NCBI GenBank assembly: GCA_021741945.1
Contig: JAIOWV010000022.1
Coordinates: 1 to 15,419 of the forward strand
DNA length: 15,419 nt
DNA from: Pontimonas sp.
GTDB lineage: Bacteria > Actinomycetota > Actinomycetes > Actinomycetales > Microbacteriaceae
Reading direction: 5' to 3'
How positions within the stretch are numbered: the first letter of the stretch is position 1; the number at the start of each line of letters is the position of its first letter. The notes beneath the pieces are model-generated. The model did no database searches, was not told the DNA's origin, and saw only the letters and a list, made by a program, of their open reading frames with translations. This document shows positions 7,129 to 13,585 of this stretch, one piece after another. The translations under genes and the position numbers were made by a program.

Positions 7129-7151
7129 CTGTCGTCTTCGAAAGACGACAG
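7129..7151. promoter_or_regulatory. Perfect 10-bp inverted repeat upstream of pfkA, candidate operator
   Basis: CTGTCGTCTT (7129-7138) and AAGACGACAG (7142-7151) are exact reverse complements with a 3-nt centre. The repeat ends 10 nt before the pfkA ATG. If pfkA is leaderless with -10 CAGAAT (7149-7154), the repeat covers the -35 to -10 spacer and touches the -10, the position expected of a repressor site. There is no T-run after it, so it is not a typical terminator. If transcription starts further upstream it would instead be a hairpin in the leader next to the start codon. Confidence 0.6.
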
Positions 7152-7154
7152 AAT
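7149..7154 (+). promoter_or_regulatory. Weak candidate -10 for pfkA
   Basis: CAGAAT ends 7 nt before the ATG at 7162, the same spacing as at other genes here. It matches only the A at position 2 and AAT at the end of the consensus. It is listed because the spacing recurs and no ribosome site is visible before pfkA. Confidence 0.3.
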
Positions 7155-7161
7155 AGTTTCC

Positions 7162-8184
7162 ATGAGAATTGGAATCCTGACCAGCGGTGGCGATGCTCCC
7201 GGCCTCAACGCAGTTATTCGCGGTGCCGTCCTCAAGGGGACACGCGTTCACGGGCACGAATTCGTCGGATTCATCGGTGGCTACAAAGGGCTCTGCGAGT
7301 CAGACGCGATTCCCCTCGCTCGAAACGAAGTCAAAGGTATCGGCAACACCGGTGGGACCATTCTTGGAACCTCCAGGACCAATCCCTTCGAGCACGGCGG
7401 TGCACCGCGCGTGCGCGAGGTGCTCGACGAGCACCGTCTCGATGCTCTCATCGCTATTGGCGGCGAGGGCAGCCTCGCCGCTGCCAAAGAACTCTCAGAC
7501 CTGGGATTGCCCGTCGTCGGGGTACCCAAGACCGTCGATAACGACTTGAACGGCACTGACTTCACCTTCGGTTTCGACACCGCAGTGAGTATTGCGACAG
7601 AGGCCATGGACCGGTTGCGCACAACGGGTGACTCCCACTCCCGCTGCATGGTGGCCGAAGTGATGGGCCGCCACGTGGGGTGGATTGCTCTGCACTCAGG
7701 TATGGCAGCAGGAGCTCACGCGATCTTGATTCCTGAGCGCAAAACCAGCATGGAGGAGTTGCTCCACTGGGTGCGCTCAGCGCATGACCGCGGTCGCGCA
7801 CCACTAGTAGTCGTTGCTGAGGGTTTTGCTCTCGACACCATGGACGATGCCCACTCAGAGCGCGGACTCGATGCTTTTGGTCGCCCGCGTCTTGGCGGTA
7901 TCGGGGAGAAACTCGCCCCGCTCATCGAAGAAGCGACCGGAATTGAAACTCGGGCAACCACCTTGGGTCACATTCAGCGCGGTGGAACCCCGAGCGCCTT
8001 CGACCGGGTGTTGGCTACGCGCTTTGGTATGAACGTTGTTGACCTTGTTAACGAACACAAGTGGGGCCACATGGTTGCCTTGCGTGGAACCGAGATTCAC
8101 ACCGTCAACTTCTCTGAAGCACTCGGCGCATTGAAGACAGTTCCCGCCGAGCGCTATGAGGCCGCGGCGATGCTCTTTGGCTAA
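7162..8184 (+). CDS. pfkA: 6-phosphofructokinase, probably ATP-dependent
   Basis: 340 residues, the usual length for actinobacterial PFK. It phosphorylates fructose 6-phosphate to fructose 1,6-bisphosphate in glycolysis. Visible motifs are the nucleotide loop TSGGDAPGLN (7-16), GGEGS (100-104), PKTVDNDLNGTD (122-133) with catalytic Asp126, MGRHVGW (168-174) and the family signature GHIQRGGTPSAFDR (269-282). The residue equivalent to E. coli Gly104 is Gly103, which favours ATP; pyrophosphate enzymes have Asp there. Lys123 replaces the E. coli Gly124, giving the Gly/Lys combination known from Streptomyces-type ATP-PFKs. No Shine-Dalgarno sequence precedes the ATG, but a 10-bp inverted repeat does. 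The acuI-like gene overlaps the end of this gene. Confidence 0.95.
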   Translation: MRIGILTSGGDAPGLNAVIRGAVLKGTRVHGHEFVGFIGGYKGLCESDAIPLARNEVKGIGNTGGTILGTSRTNPFEHGGAPRVREVLDEHRLDALIAIGGEGSLAAAKELSDLGLPVVGVPKTVDNDLNGTDFTFGFDTAVSIATEAMDRLRTTGDSHSRCMVAEVMGRHVGWIALHSGMAAGAHAILIPERKTSMEELLHWVRSAHDRGRAPLVVVAEGFALDTMDDAHSERGLDAFGRPRLGGIGEKLAPLIEEATGIETRATTLGHIQRGGTPSAFDRVLATRFGMNVVDLVNEHKWGHMVALRGTEIHTVNFSEALGALKTVPAERYEAAAMLFG

Positions 8185-9181
8185 TCAGGCCAGCGCATGG
8201 TGGATCGCCGATGACGGATCGGGCGGTCGGACTACCCACTTCCGAAACGACATTGCGAGCCAAGAACTAGGAGAGGGAATCCGCGTTCGCGTGGAATTCT
8301 CGGCACTCAACTACAAAGACGCTCTAGCTCTCACCGGCTCGCCAGGAGTCGTGCGCACCACGCCCCTAGTTCCCGGAATCGACGCCGCTGGGACGGTGGA
8401 AGAAAGTTCTGACCCACGGTTCCCTCAGGGAACCCACGTCGTCGTTACCGGTTTTGGTTACGGAGAAGACCGCCATGGCGGGCTCTCAACGACCATGGTC
8501 GTCGCTCCCGAACACCTTGTCGTCATTCCAGAGGCGCTGACCACCGGGCAGGCCGCCACGTTTGGGACGGCTGGGTTCACAGCACTCCTTGCCGTTCACG
8601 CCTTGCTGAACCACGGCCTAACACCAGAAACTCAGAAGCTGCCCATCGCGGTCACCGGTGCAGCCGGTGCAGTGGGATCTTTTGCCACCTTCTTTCTGGC
8701 AAGCCAAGGTTTTGCGGTCCACGCAATCACGGGTCGCACAGATGAGGCCCCCTATTTGATGGATCTTGGCGCCAGCGAGGTCATCTCGCGGCAAGAAGTG
8801 CTGGGTTGGCCACAACGCCCATTACTGCCAGAGAAGTTTGACGGGGCAGTGGACCAAGCAGGGGGTGAACTACTCGCCAAGCTGTTAGCTAGCACCGCCA
8901 CAGGCGGGGCGGTTGCCGCTAGCGGACTAGCAGGCGGGATGGCACTGCCGACGACCGTGGCGCCGTTCATTCTGCGCGGTGTCACGCTAGTGGGAGTCAA
9001 CTCCGTCTATCAGGACATGTCAGTGCGAGAGGCGCTGTGGAGTGAGTGCGCCAAGCACTCGTCGTCGGTGCCCTGGGACCAGATCAGCCACACTATTCCA
9101 CTCAGTGAAGCCAGAGACACAGCCGAGCGCGTGCTTGCAGGACTAACACGCGGGCGGGTCGTCGTGGAGATGCCTGCCTAG
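8156..9181 (+). CDS. Zinc-independent MDR oxidoreductase of the AcuI/YhdH (acryloyl-CoA reductase) family
   Basis: 341 residues from the ATG at 8156, which overlaps pfkA by 29 nt. A TTG at 8177 would give 334 residues starting MANQASAWWIADDG and matches the family N-terminus better; neither start has a strong ribosome site. LNYKDALALTGSPGVV, then PLVPGIDAAGTVEESSDPRF, is the diagnostic AcuI/YhdH segment. The NADPH-binding Rossmann motif is TGAAGAVGSFA. Structural-zinc cysteines are absent, as in this branch. Characterised members reduce acryloyl-CoA to propionyl-CoA with NADPH, for example in DMSP breakdown and 3-hydroxypropionate assimilation. No other DMSP gene is present, so a general enoyl-CoA or quinone reductase role remains possible. 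It is probably co-transcribed with pfkA and shares CTAG with the convergent DUF3618 gene. Confidence 0.87.
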   Translation: MRPRRCSLANQASAWWIADDGSGGRTTHFRNDIASQELGEGIRVRVEFSALNYKDALALTGSPGVVRTTPLVPGIDAAGTVEESSDPRFPQGTHVVVTGFGYGEDRHGGLSTTMVVAPEHLVVIPEALTTGQAATFGTAGFTALLAVHALLNHGLTPETQKLPIAVTGAAGAVGSFATFFLASQGFAVHAITGRTDEAPYLMDLGASEVISRQEVLGWPQRPLLPEKFDGAVDQAGGELLAKLLASTATGGAVAASGLAGGMALPTTVAPFILRGVTLVGVNSVYQDMSVREALWSECAKHSSSVPWDQISHTIPLSEARDTAERVLAGLTRGRVVVEMPA

Positions 9182-9408
9182 TCGTCGTCCCCGAAAATTG
9201 CCCACAACACCGCGGCAATAGCCCCAACAAGAGCGATCCCACCGCCGATGAGCCAGCGCGAAGGATTTCGGTCATAGGACTCTGATATCCAATCGGTGGC
9301 CTGCTTGGTGAGTTCTTGCGGGCTCAGGCGATGTTCGATTTCATCGAGCGTGCTCTCGAGCTCGGTCCGTGTCTGCTCAACAAAGTTCTGAACGTCCTTT
9401 TTCGACAT
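9178..9408 (-). CDS. DUF3618-family small membrane-anchored protein
   Basis: 76 residues. An acidic, helical N-terminal part (about 4-45) contains the DUF3618-type pattern VEQTRTELESTLDEIEHRLSP, and a single C-terminal membrane segment (about 52-72, WLIGGGIALVGAIAAVLWAIF) ends in Asp-Asp-Asp. It is probably a tail-anchored inner-membrane protein with a cytoplasmic helix. Function is unknown; relatives occur with holin-X-like genes in Actinobacteria and Alphaproteobacteria. It is the last gene of a three-gene operon: its ATG abuts the TAA of the preceding gene with no gap. Its TAG shares CTAG with the convergent acuI-like gene. Confidence 0.8.
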   Translation of the reverse strand: MSKKDVQNFVEQTRTELESTLDEIEHRLSPQELTKQATDWISESYDRNPSRWLIGGGIALVGAIAAVLWAIFGDDD

Positions 9409-9819
9409 TTACTTCTGCCCTCTAATCACCCGAATGTCGCGGCGAATACTCTCGATGGTCTCGTTCGGTGCGGGGCTTCGGGTCGACGCCATGGATGCGG
9501 CGCCCACGCCAGCAAAGACGATCGCGACCAGGAGAACACCGCCTCCGGCAATCAGCGCTGCCGCCCACAATGGAACCACCAAGGCCAGCGCAAAGACGGC
9601 TGCAAAAATGAAGAGCAACAACGCCAGAAGAATCAGCGTGAGGCTGATGACAAACAGTCCGAGGCCAATTCCAATCGACTTGAGCTTTGAGATGAGCTCG
9701 GCCTTGAGCAATTCGAGCTCCGCCCTCATGAGCTGAGCGATGAGATGCGGAACGTCGGTAAGGAGCGAGAGGAAGGGCTTCTTCTCTCTCGCTTGGTCAC
9801 CACGCTCCGAAGCGGACAT
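9409..9819 (-). CDS. Phage-holin-family (actinobacterial holin-X / DUF1469-like) membrane protein
   Basis: 136 residues. A cytoplasmic N-terminus with an amphipathic helix (about 17-47, HLIAQLMRAELELLKAELISK) precedes long hydrophobic segments at about 49-72 and 74-108, then a charged tail. The arrangement fits the putative actinobacterial holin-X family, which is chromosomal and not tied to prophages; nothing phage-like surrounds it. Its ATG shares one base with the TAA of the YtxH-like gene (TAATG), and its TAA is directly followed by the ATG of the DUF3618 gene. The tight coupling suggests the three products act together at the membrane (inference). Molecular function is unknown; lysis is unlikely. 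Confidence 0.82.
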   Translation of the reverse strand: MSASERGDQAREKKPFLSLLTDVPHLIAQLMRAELELLKAELISKLKSIGIGLGLFVISLTLILLALLLFIFAAVFALALVVPLWAAALIAGGGVLLVAIVFAGVGAASMASTRSPAPNETIESIRRDIRVIRGQK

Positions 9820-10085
9820 TACTTACCCTGGCCCGCTGACTTAGTTCCTTGTGCCTGACGAATTGTGGAAGAAACCTTCTTGGCTGCTGCAGTCGCTGCT
9901 TCAGCGACATCGGGAGCCTTGTCCTTCACAAACCCTTCGACGGTGGCAACCTGCTCTTGGACACGGGGGTCGTTCCACACCTTGATGGCTCCAGCGCGAA
10001 TCTGCTCATAGCGCTCGCGGCCCGCTCGGGTGCCCAAAACGTAGCCCAGTGCCACTCCAAAAACGAAGAGAATCTTGCCCCTCAT
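9819..10085 (-). CDS. YtxH-like small membrane protein, first gene of a three-gene operon
   Basis: 88 residues. A single N-terminal membrane segment (about 4-18) runs into GYVLGTRAGRERYEQI, the recognisable YtxH-like motif, then an Ala/Lys-rich helical tail (about 45-75). The frame is open to an ATG at 10118, but the ATG at 10085 is chosen because GGAGG stands about 5 nt before it and the protein then begins MRGKILFVFG, as in relatives. YtxH-like proteins are associated with general stress in Firmicutes; the function is not known. This is one of the few genes here with a strong Shine-Dalgarno site, which suggests a conventional leader. Its TAA overlaps the ATG of the next gene by one base. 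Confidence 0.78.
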   Translation of the reverse strand: MRGKILFVFGVALGYVLGTRAGRERYEQIRAGAIKVWNDPRVQEQVATVEGFVKDKAPDVAEAATAAAKKVSSTIRQAQGTKSAGQGK

Positions 10086-10158
10086 TGCCGCCTCCGACTT
10101 GTATTCCAATTTTGGCATGTATCGCCGATTGCCCCAGCGTAGCGCTGAAAGCCAATAA

Positions 10159-12114
10159 TCACCAGATGGTCACCCGGTGCTCGGGCGCCAACCACAGCTC
10201 GTGGTCGGGCGTGACATCAAACGCCTCGTAGTAGACATCCAAATTACGGGCAATCTGGTTGCAACGGAATTCGGGAGGCGAGTGCGGGTCAATCTGCAAC
10301 AAACGCAATGCCTCCTCTTCGCGAGCAGCGAGCTTCCAGGACTGGGCCCAGGACAAGAAGAAGCGCTGTCCTGCGGTGAGGTCGTCGATAACCGGCGGCT
10401 CGGCTCCCTCCAAAGACATCAGATAGGCCTTCCAGGCGATTGCGAGACCGCCGAGGTCACCGATGTTCTCCCCGATGGTGAGATCACCGTTAACGAAATG
10501 GCCGGGGAGATCCCTTGGGGCAAGTTCTGAGAACTGCGTGATCAATGAGGCAGTTCGCTCCTCAAATGCTGCGCGGTCTTGGTCGGTCCACCAGTTAGTG
10601 AGCCGGCCATCCCCGTCAAAACGGGACCCTTGGTCATCGAAACCGTGGCCAATCTCATGGCCAATAACTGCTCCAATGGCACCGTAATTGGATGCTGCAT
10701 CACGGGCCGGGTCAAAGAACGGGTACTGCAGTATTGCCGCGGGGAAGACAATCTCGTTAAAGCCTGGGTTGTAATACGCGTTCACTGTTTGCGGCGTCAT
10801 GAACCATTCATCGCGGTCCAGAGGGGACCCTATCTTGCGCAACTCCCGAGCGAACTCATACTCGTTGCCAGCAATCACGTTCGCCCACAGGTCGCCAGGG
10901 GTGACGCTCAATGACGAGTAGTCCCGCCACACAGCCGGGTAGCCGATCTTTGGGCGGAACGTCTCAAGCTTGTCGAGGGCCTTCTTCTTCGTCTCTGGGC
11001 CCATCCACGGCAGCTCGGTGATGCTCGCGCGATATGCAGCAAGCAACATGGCAACAAGCTCGTCCATCTGCTGCTTGGCGTCGCTCGGGAAATGCTCCTC
11101 CACATAGAGCTTGCCGACGGCTTCGCCCATCACGGCTTCAACGAAGGACACCCCGCGTTTCCACCGCGCTCGAAGCTCGGGGGTCCCCGAGAGCGTCGTG
11201 CCGAAGAAATCGAAGTGGGCCTGAACAAACTCCCCGGTCAAATACGGGGCAAAGGCTGTGATTGTGTGCCAGGACATCCAGTCGGCAAGCGCCTGCGGCG
11301 ATGACGCCATCCAGGTCTGTCCCACGGATTCGACGAAGCTGGGTTGCCGCACAACAATCTCGCCAACACTGGCAGCGGGGATTCCGGTACGGGAGAGCCA
11401 TTGCTGCCAGCCGAACTCGCCGAGTGCTTTTCCTAGTTGGTCCCCCGACCACATGTTGTAGGTGGCCTCGGCATCCCTCGATTTCACGTTGTCCCAGTGA
11501 CCTGCAGCAATCCTGGTCTCCAGCTCAATGACACGTTTGGCGCGATCGGTTGCATCGCTAAGGCCAGCGAGGGTGAACATCCGCTCGATGTGAACTTCTA
11601 GTGCCCCCAGAATCTCCGCGTGCTCAGGTTTGCGGTAATAGGACTCATCGGGCAAAGACAACCCGCCCTGTTCCACGAACATTACGTAGCGCTCGGGGTT
11701 ACCAGGATCGTTATCGACAAAGAGTCGCCACAACCCTTCAACGCCCGATCGCTCAATCTCTCCCAAAACCCCGACCAAGTCCTGGTGTCCACCGGGAAGC
11801 GCTGACTCAATGCGGGCCATCACGTCCTGGAGTGGACGAAGTCCCACCTCTTCAATACGGGCTTCATCCATGAAGCTCTCAAAAAGATCGCCCACCTTCT
11901 TGGCCTCTGATCCAGCCGGCGCATTCTTTGCGCGCTCGATAATCGCGAGCACAGCCTTCTCAGCCTCTTCGGCCAACACGGTGAATGCGCCATAGCGGGA
12001 CTTATCCGCGGGAATTTCGGAGCGCTCAAGCCACCGCCCATTCATGTGGCGATACAGATCATCCCCTGGGTGAATGGAGGGGTCACGTTCATCGAGTTCG
12101 ATTCCACTGGACAC
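10159..12114 (-). CDS. M13-family zinc metallopeptidase (PepO/neprilysin-like)
   Basis: 651 residues from a GTG at 12114, chosen because TAGGGT (12127-12122) lies exactly 7 nt upstream; a GTG three codons earlier (12123) is the alternative. The N-terminal region starts HPGDDLYRHMNGRWL, typical of the M13_N domain. The catalytic core has NAYYNPGFNEIVFPA, the zinc motif HEIGH (His486, Glu487, His490) and GENIGDLGG with the third ligand Glu549 and Asp553. It ends in a tryptophan, as M13 proteins do. No signal peptide or membrane anchor is present, so it should be a cytoplasmic oligopeptidase that trims short peptides, like PepO. All active-site residues are intact. It is transcribed alone and divergently from nucS across 80 bp. 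Confidence 0.93.
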   Translation of the reverse strand: MSSGIELDERDPSIHPGDDLYRHMNGRWLERSEIPADKSRYGAFTVLAEEAEKAVLAIIERAKNAPAGSEAKKVGDLFESFMDEARIEEVGLRPLQDVMARIESALPGGHQDLVGVLGEIERSGVEGLWRLFVDNDPGNPERYVMFVEQGGLSLPDESYYRKPEHAEILGALEVHIERMFTLAGLSDATDRAKRVIELETRIAAGHWDNVKSRDAEATYNMWSGDQLGKALGEFGWQQWLSRTGIPAASVGEIVVRQPSFVESVGQTWMASSPQALADWMSWHTITAFAPYLTGEFVQAHFDFFGTTLSGTPELRARWKRGVSFVEAVMGEAVGKLYVEEHFPSDAKQQMDELVAMLLAAYRASITELPWMGPETKKKALDKLETFRPKIGYPAVWRDYSSLSVTPGDLWANVIAGNEYEFARELRKIGSPLDRDEWFMTPQTVNAYYNPGFNEIVFPAAILQYPFFDPARDAASNYGAIGAVIGHEIGHGFDDQGSRFDGDGRLTNWWTDQDRAAFEERTASLITQFSELAPRDLPGHFVNGDLTIGENIGDLGGLAIAWKAYLMSLEGAEPPVIDDLTAGQRFFLSWAQSWKLAAREEEALRLLQIDPHSPPEFRCNQIARNLDVYYEAFDVTPDHELWLAPEHRVTIW

Positions 12115-12121
12115 GATGACC

Positions 12122-12127
12122 ACCCTA
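12122..12127 (-). promoter_or_regulatory. -10 element for the M13 peptidase gene
   Basis: TAGGGT on the minus strand fits TANNNT. The 7 nt GGTCATC separate it from the GTG at 12114, so a leaderless mRNA beginning at that GTG is likely. The other candidate GTG (12123) lies inside or against the hexamer and could not be in such a transcript. Confidence 0.5.
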
Positions 12128-12180
12128 CGACGCTCAGCCCAACGGGAGCTGGACTAGCCCGGCGACCAGGTCGGTGGCTC

Positions 12181-12186
12181 TAGACT
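12181..12186 (+). promoter_or_regulatory. -10 element for nucS
   Basis: TAGACT fits TANNNT and lies 8 nt upstream of the GTG at 12195, where NucS homologues begin. No Shine-Dalgarno sequence is visible. Together with the divergent TAGGGT it makes a compact back-to-back promoter region. Confidence 0.45.
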
Positions 12187-12194
12187 CAGGCGTT

Positions 12195-12890
12195 GTGCGC
12201 CTCGTAATCGCTACCTGCTCAGTCGACTACTCGGGTCGTCTCAATGCTCACCTGCCCCTGGCCACCAGAGTGGTGATGGTCAAGACCGATGGCAGTGTTC
12301 TCATCCACTCCGATGGCGGCAGTTATAAGCCCCTCAACTGGATGTCACCGCCCTGTTCTCTCGAAATCGTTCAACCGGATGATGACGTGCGCTCCGAAGG
12401 AGTAGTCGAGGTGTGGAAGGTTGTTCACCACAAGACAGCTGATCTTTTGATGATCAACATCCACGAAATCCACGGCGACCATGCTCACGAACTCGGTGTC
12501 GACCCGGGCCTGATCAAAGACGGCGTGGAAGCAGACCTTCAACGACTGCTCGCTGCCAACATCGAGACCCTCGGCGAGGGTTATCGATTGATTCGCCGCG
12601 AATACATGACCGCTGTGGGTCCTGTCGACATCCTCGCTAATGACGCCAGTGGGGCGACGGTAGCGATCGAGATTAAGCGCCGAGGCGACATCGATGGTGT
12701 TGAACAGCTCACTCGATACCTGGAACTTCTCAACCGGGACCCCCACTTGGCGCCTGTTCGGGGCATCTTTGCGGCCCAGGAAATCAAGCCTCAAGCCCGA
12801 ACGCTCGCGAACGACCGCGGCATTGACTGCGTGGTCCTCGATTACGACGAATTGCGCGGAATCGACGATTCCCACCATCGCTTGTTCTAG
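12195..12890 (+). CDS. nucS: NucS/EndoMS mismatch-specific endonuclease
   Basis: 231 residues from the GTG at 12195 (an upstream in-frame start at 12174 would add seven residues not seen in the family). It begins MRLVIATCSVDYSGRLNAHL, the conserved NucS opening, and has YKPLNWMSPPC (44-54) in the N-terminal DNA-binding domain. The C-terminal RecB-like nuclease domain carries GPVDIL (Asp145), AIEIKRRGDIDGVEQLTRY (Glu159, Lys161) and a final DDSHHRLF, matching the C-terminal clamp-binding motif reported for actinobacterial NucS. The enzyme cuts both strands around mismatches and serves mismatch repair in Actinobacteria that lack MutS and MutL. All catalytic residues are present. It is followed after 21 bp by a HAD phosphatase gene that has its own -10. 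Confidence 0.95.
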   Translation: MRLVIATCSVDYSGRLNAHLPLATRVVMVKTDGSVLIHSDGGSYKPLNWMSPPCSLEIVQPDDDVRSEGVVEVWKVVHHKTADLLMINIHEIHGDHAHELGVDPGLIKDGVEADLQRLLAANIETLGEGYRLIRREYMTAVGPVDILANDASGATVAIEIKRRGDIDGVEQLTRYLELLNRDPHLAPVRGIFAAQEIKPQARTLANDRGIDCVVLDYDELRGIDDSHHRLF

Positions 12891-12898
12891 TGCTGTCC

Positions 12899-12904
12899 TA
12901 GGCT
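12899..12904 (+). promoter_or_regulatory. -10 element for the HAD phosphatase gene
   Basis: TAGGCT lies in the 21-bp gap after nucS and ends 7 nt before the ATG at 12912. There is no Shine-Dalgarno sequence. This suggests a separate leaderless transcript even though the gene follows nucS closely. Confidence 0.45.
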
Positions 12905-12911
12905 TAGCGAA

Positions 12912-13580
12912 ATGTTGACCTACCAGACCGTCCTCTTGGACCTGGATGGTACCCTCGTCGACTCAGCGCCTGGCATTGTCTCGACCATCGCGTTCACGTT
13001 GCAGGAAATGGGCCATCCCGTCCCTCCGATAAAGGACCTTTTGCGCTGGGTGGGGCCACCGTTGCCTGAGTCATTCGCCACCAGGGCAAAGCTTGCTCCG
13101 GCCGATATTCCTGAGGCAATCCGGATATATCGTGCGCGATATCTCGACGTTGGCGCGTATGACGCCAAAGTCTTCGATGGCATGGGTGTCTTTTTGCGCG
13201 CCCTCAAGGATTCGGGCGCGACCATTGCCCTCGCGACCTCAAAGCCCACGACCCCTGCCAGCATCATGCTCGAGCACTTCACCCTGGCCCCCTACTTCGA
13301 TGTCATCGCCTGCGCCGCGGACGATGAATCCCGCGGTCGCAAAGACCAAGTAATCGAAGACGCGCTGACTGGTCTTCGCGCCAAGGGTCTGCCCACCGAC
13401 AACTGCATCATGGTGGGTGATCGCATCCACGACGTTGAAGGGGCCGAAGTCCACAACATCGACACCATCATGGTCCGCTGGGGTTATGGGGGGCCTGCAG
13501 AGTGGGATGCGGCTCACACCAGCGTTGACACCCCGCGCCAGCTCCACCAGGCACTTGGCCTACCTTTTAACCAGGACTAG
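12912..13580 (+). CDS. HAD-family hydrolase, phosphoglycolate-phosphatase-like
   Basis: 222 residues, usual for the Gph/PGMB subgroup. HAD motif I is LLDLDGTLVDSAPG (nucleophile Asp10, acid Asp12), motif II is ATSKP (Ser110), the motif III lysine is in RGRKDQVIE (Lys144), and motif IV is MVGDRIHDVEGA (Asp170, Asp174). A helical C1 cap (about 20-85) lies between motifs I and II, as in phosphoglycolate phosphatases and beta-phosphoglucomutases. A phosphoglycolate phosphatase would clear 2-phosphoglycolate, including that from repair of 3'-phosphoglycolate DNA ends, which might suit its place after nucS, but substrate cannot be read from the sequence. The two-TM hypothetical gene follows after 5 nt. 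Confidence 0.88.
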   Translation: MLTYQTVLLDLDGTLVDSAPGIVSTIAFTLQEMGHPVPPIKDLLRWVGPPLPESFATRAKLAPADIPEAIRIYRARYLDVGAYDAKVFDGMGVFLRALKDSGATIALATSKPTTPASIMLEHFTLAPYFDVIACAADDESRGRKDQVIEDALTGLRAKGLPTDNCIMVGDRIHDVEGAEVHNIDTIMVRWGYGGPAEWDAAHTSVDTPRQLHQALGLPFNQD

Positions 13581-13585
13581 ACCCC

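Noticed and set aside
9409..9819. Holin-like gene as a sign of a prophage
   Set aside because: No integrase, capsid, lysin or attachment sites are nearby; the gene sits in a conserved chromosomal cassette with YtxH-like and DUF3618 genes.
10135..10147. CAGCG-TAG-CGCTG stem after the M13 peptidase gene as an intrinsic terminator
   Set aside because: The stem is only 5 bp and is not followed by a T-run on the minus strand, so it is too weak to call.
12155..12176. CGACC-A-GGTCG repeat between the M13 gene and nucS as an operator
   Set aside because: Arms are only 5 bp and such repeats are expected by chance in a gap of this composition.
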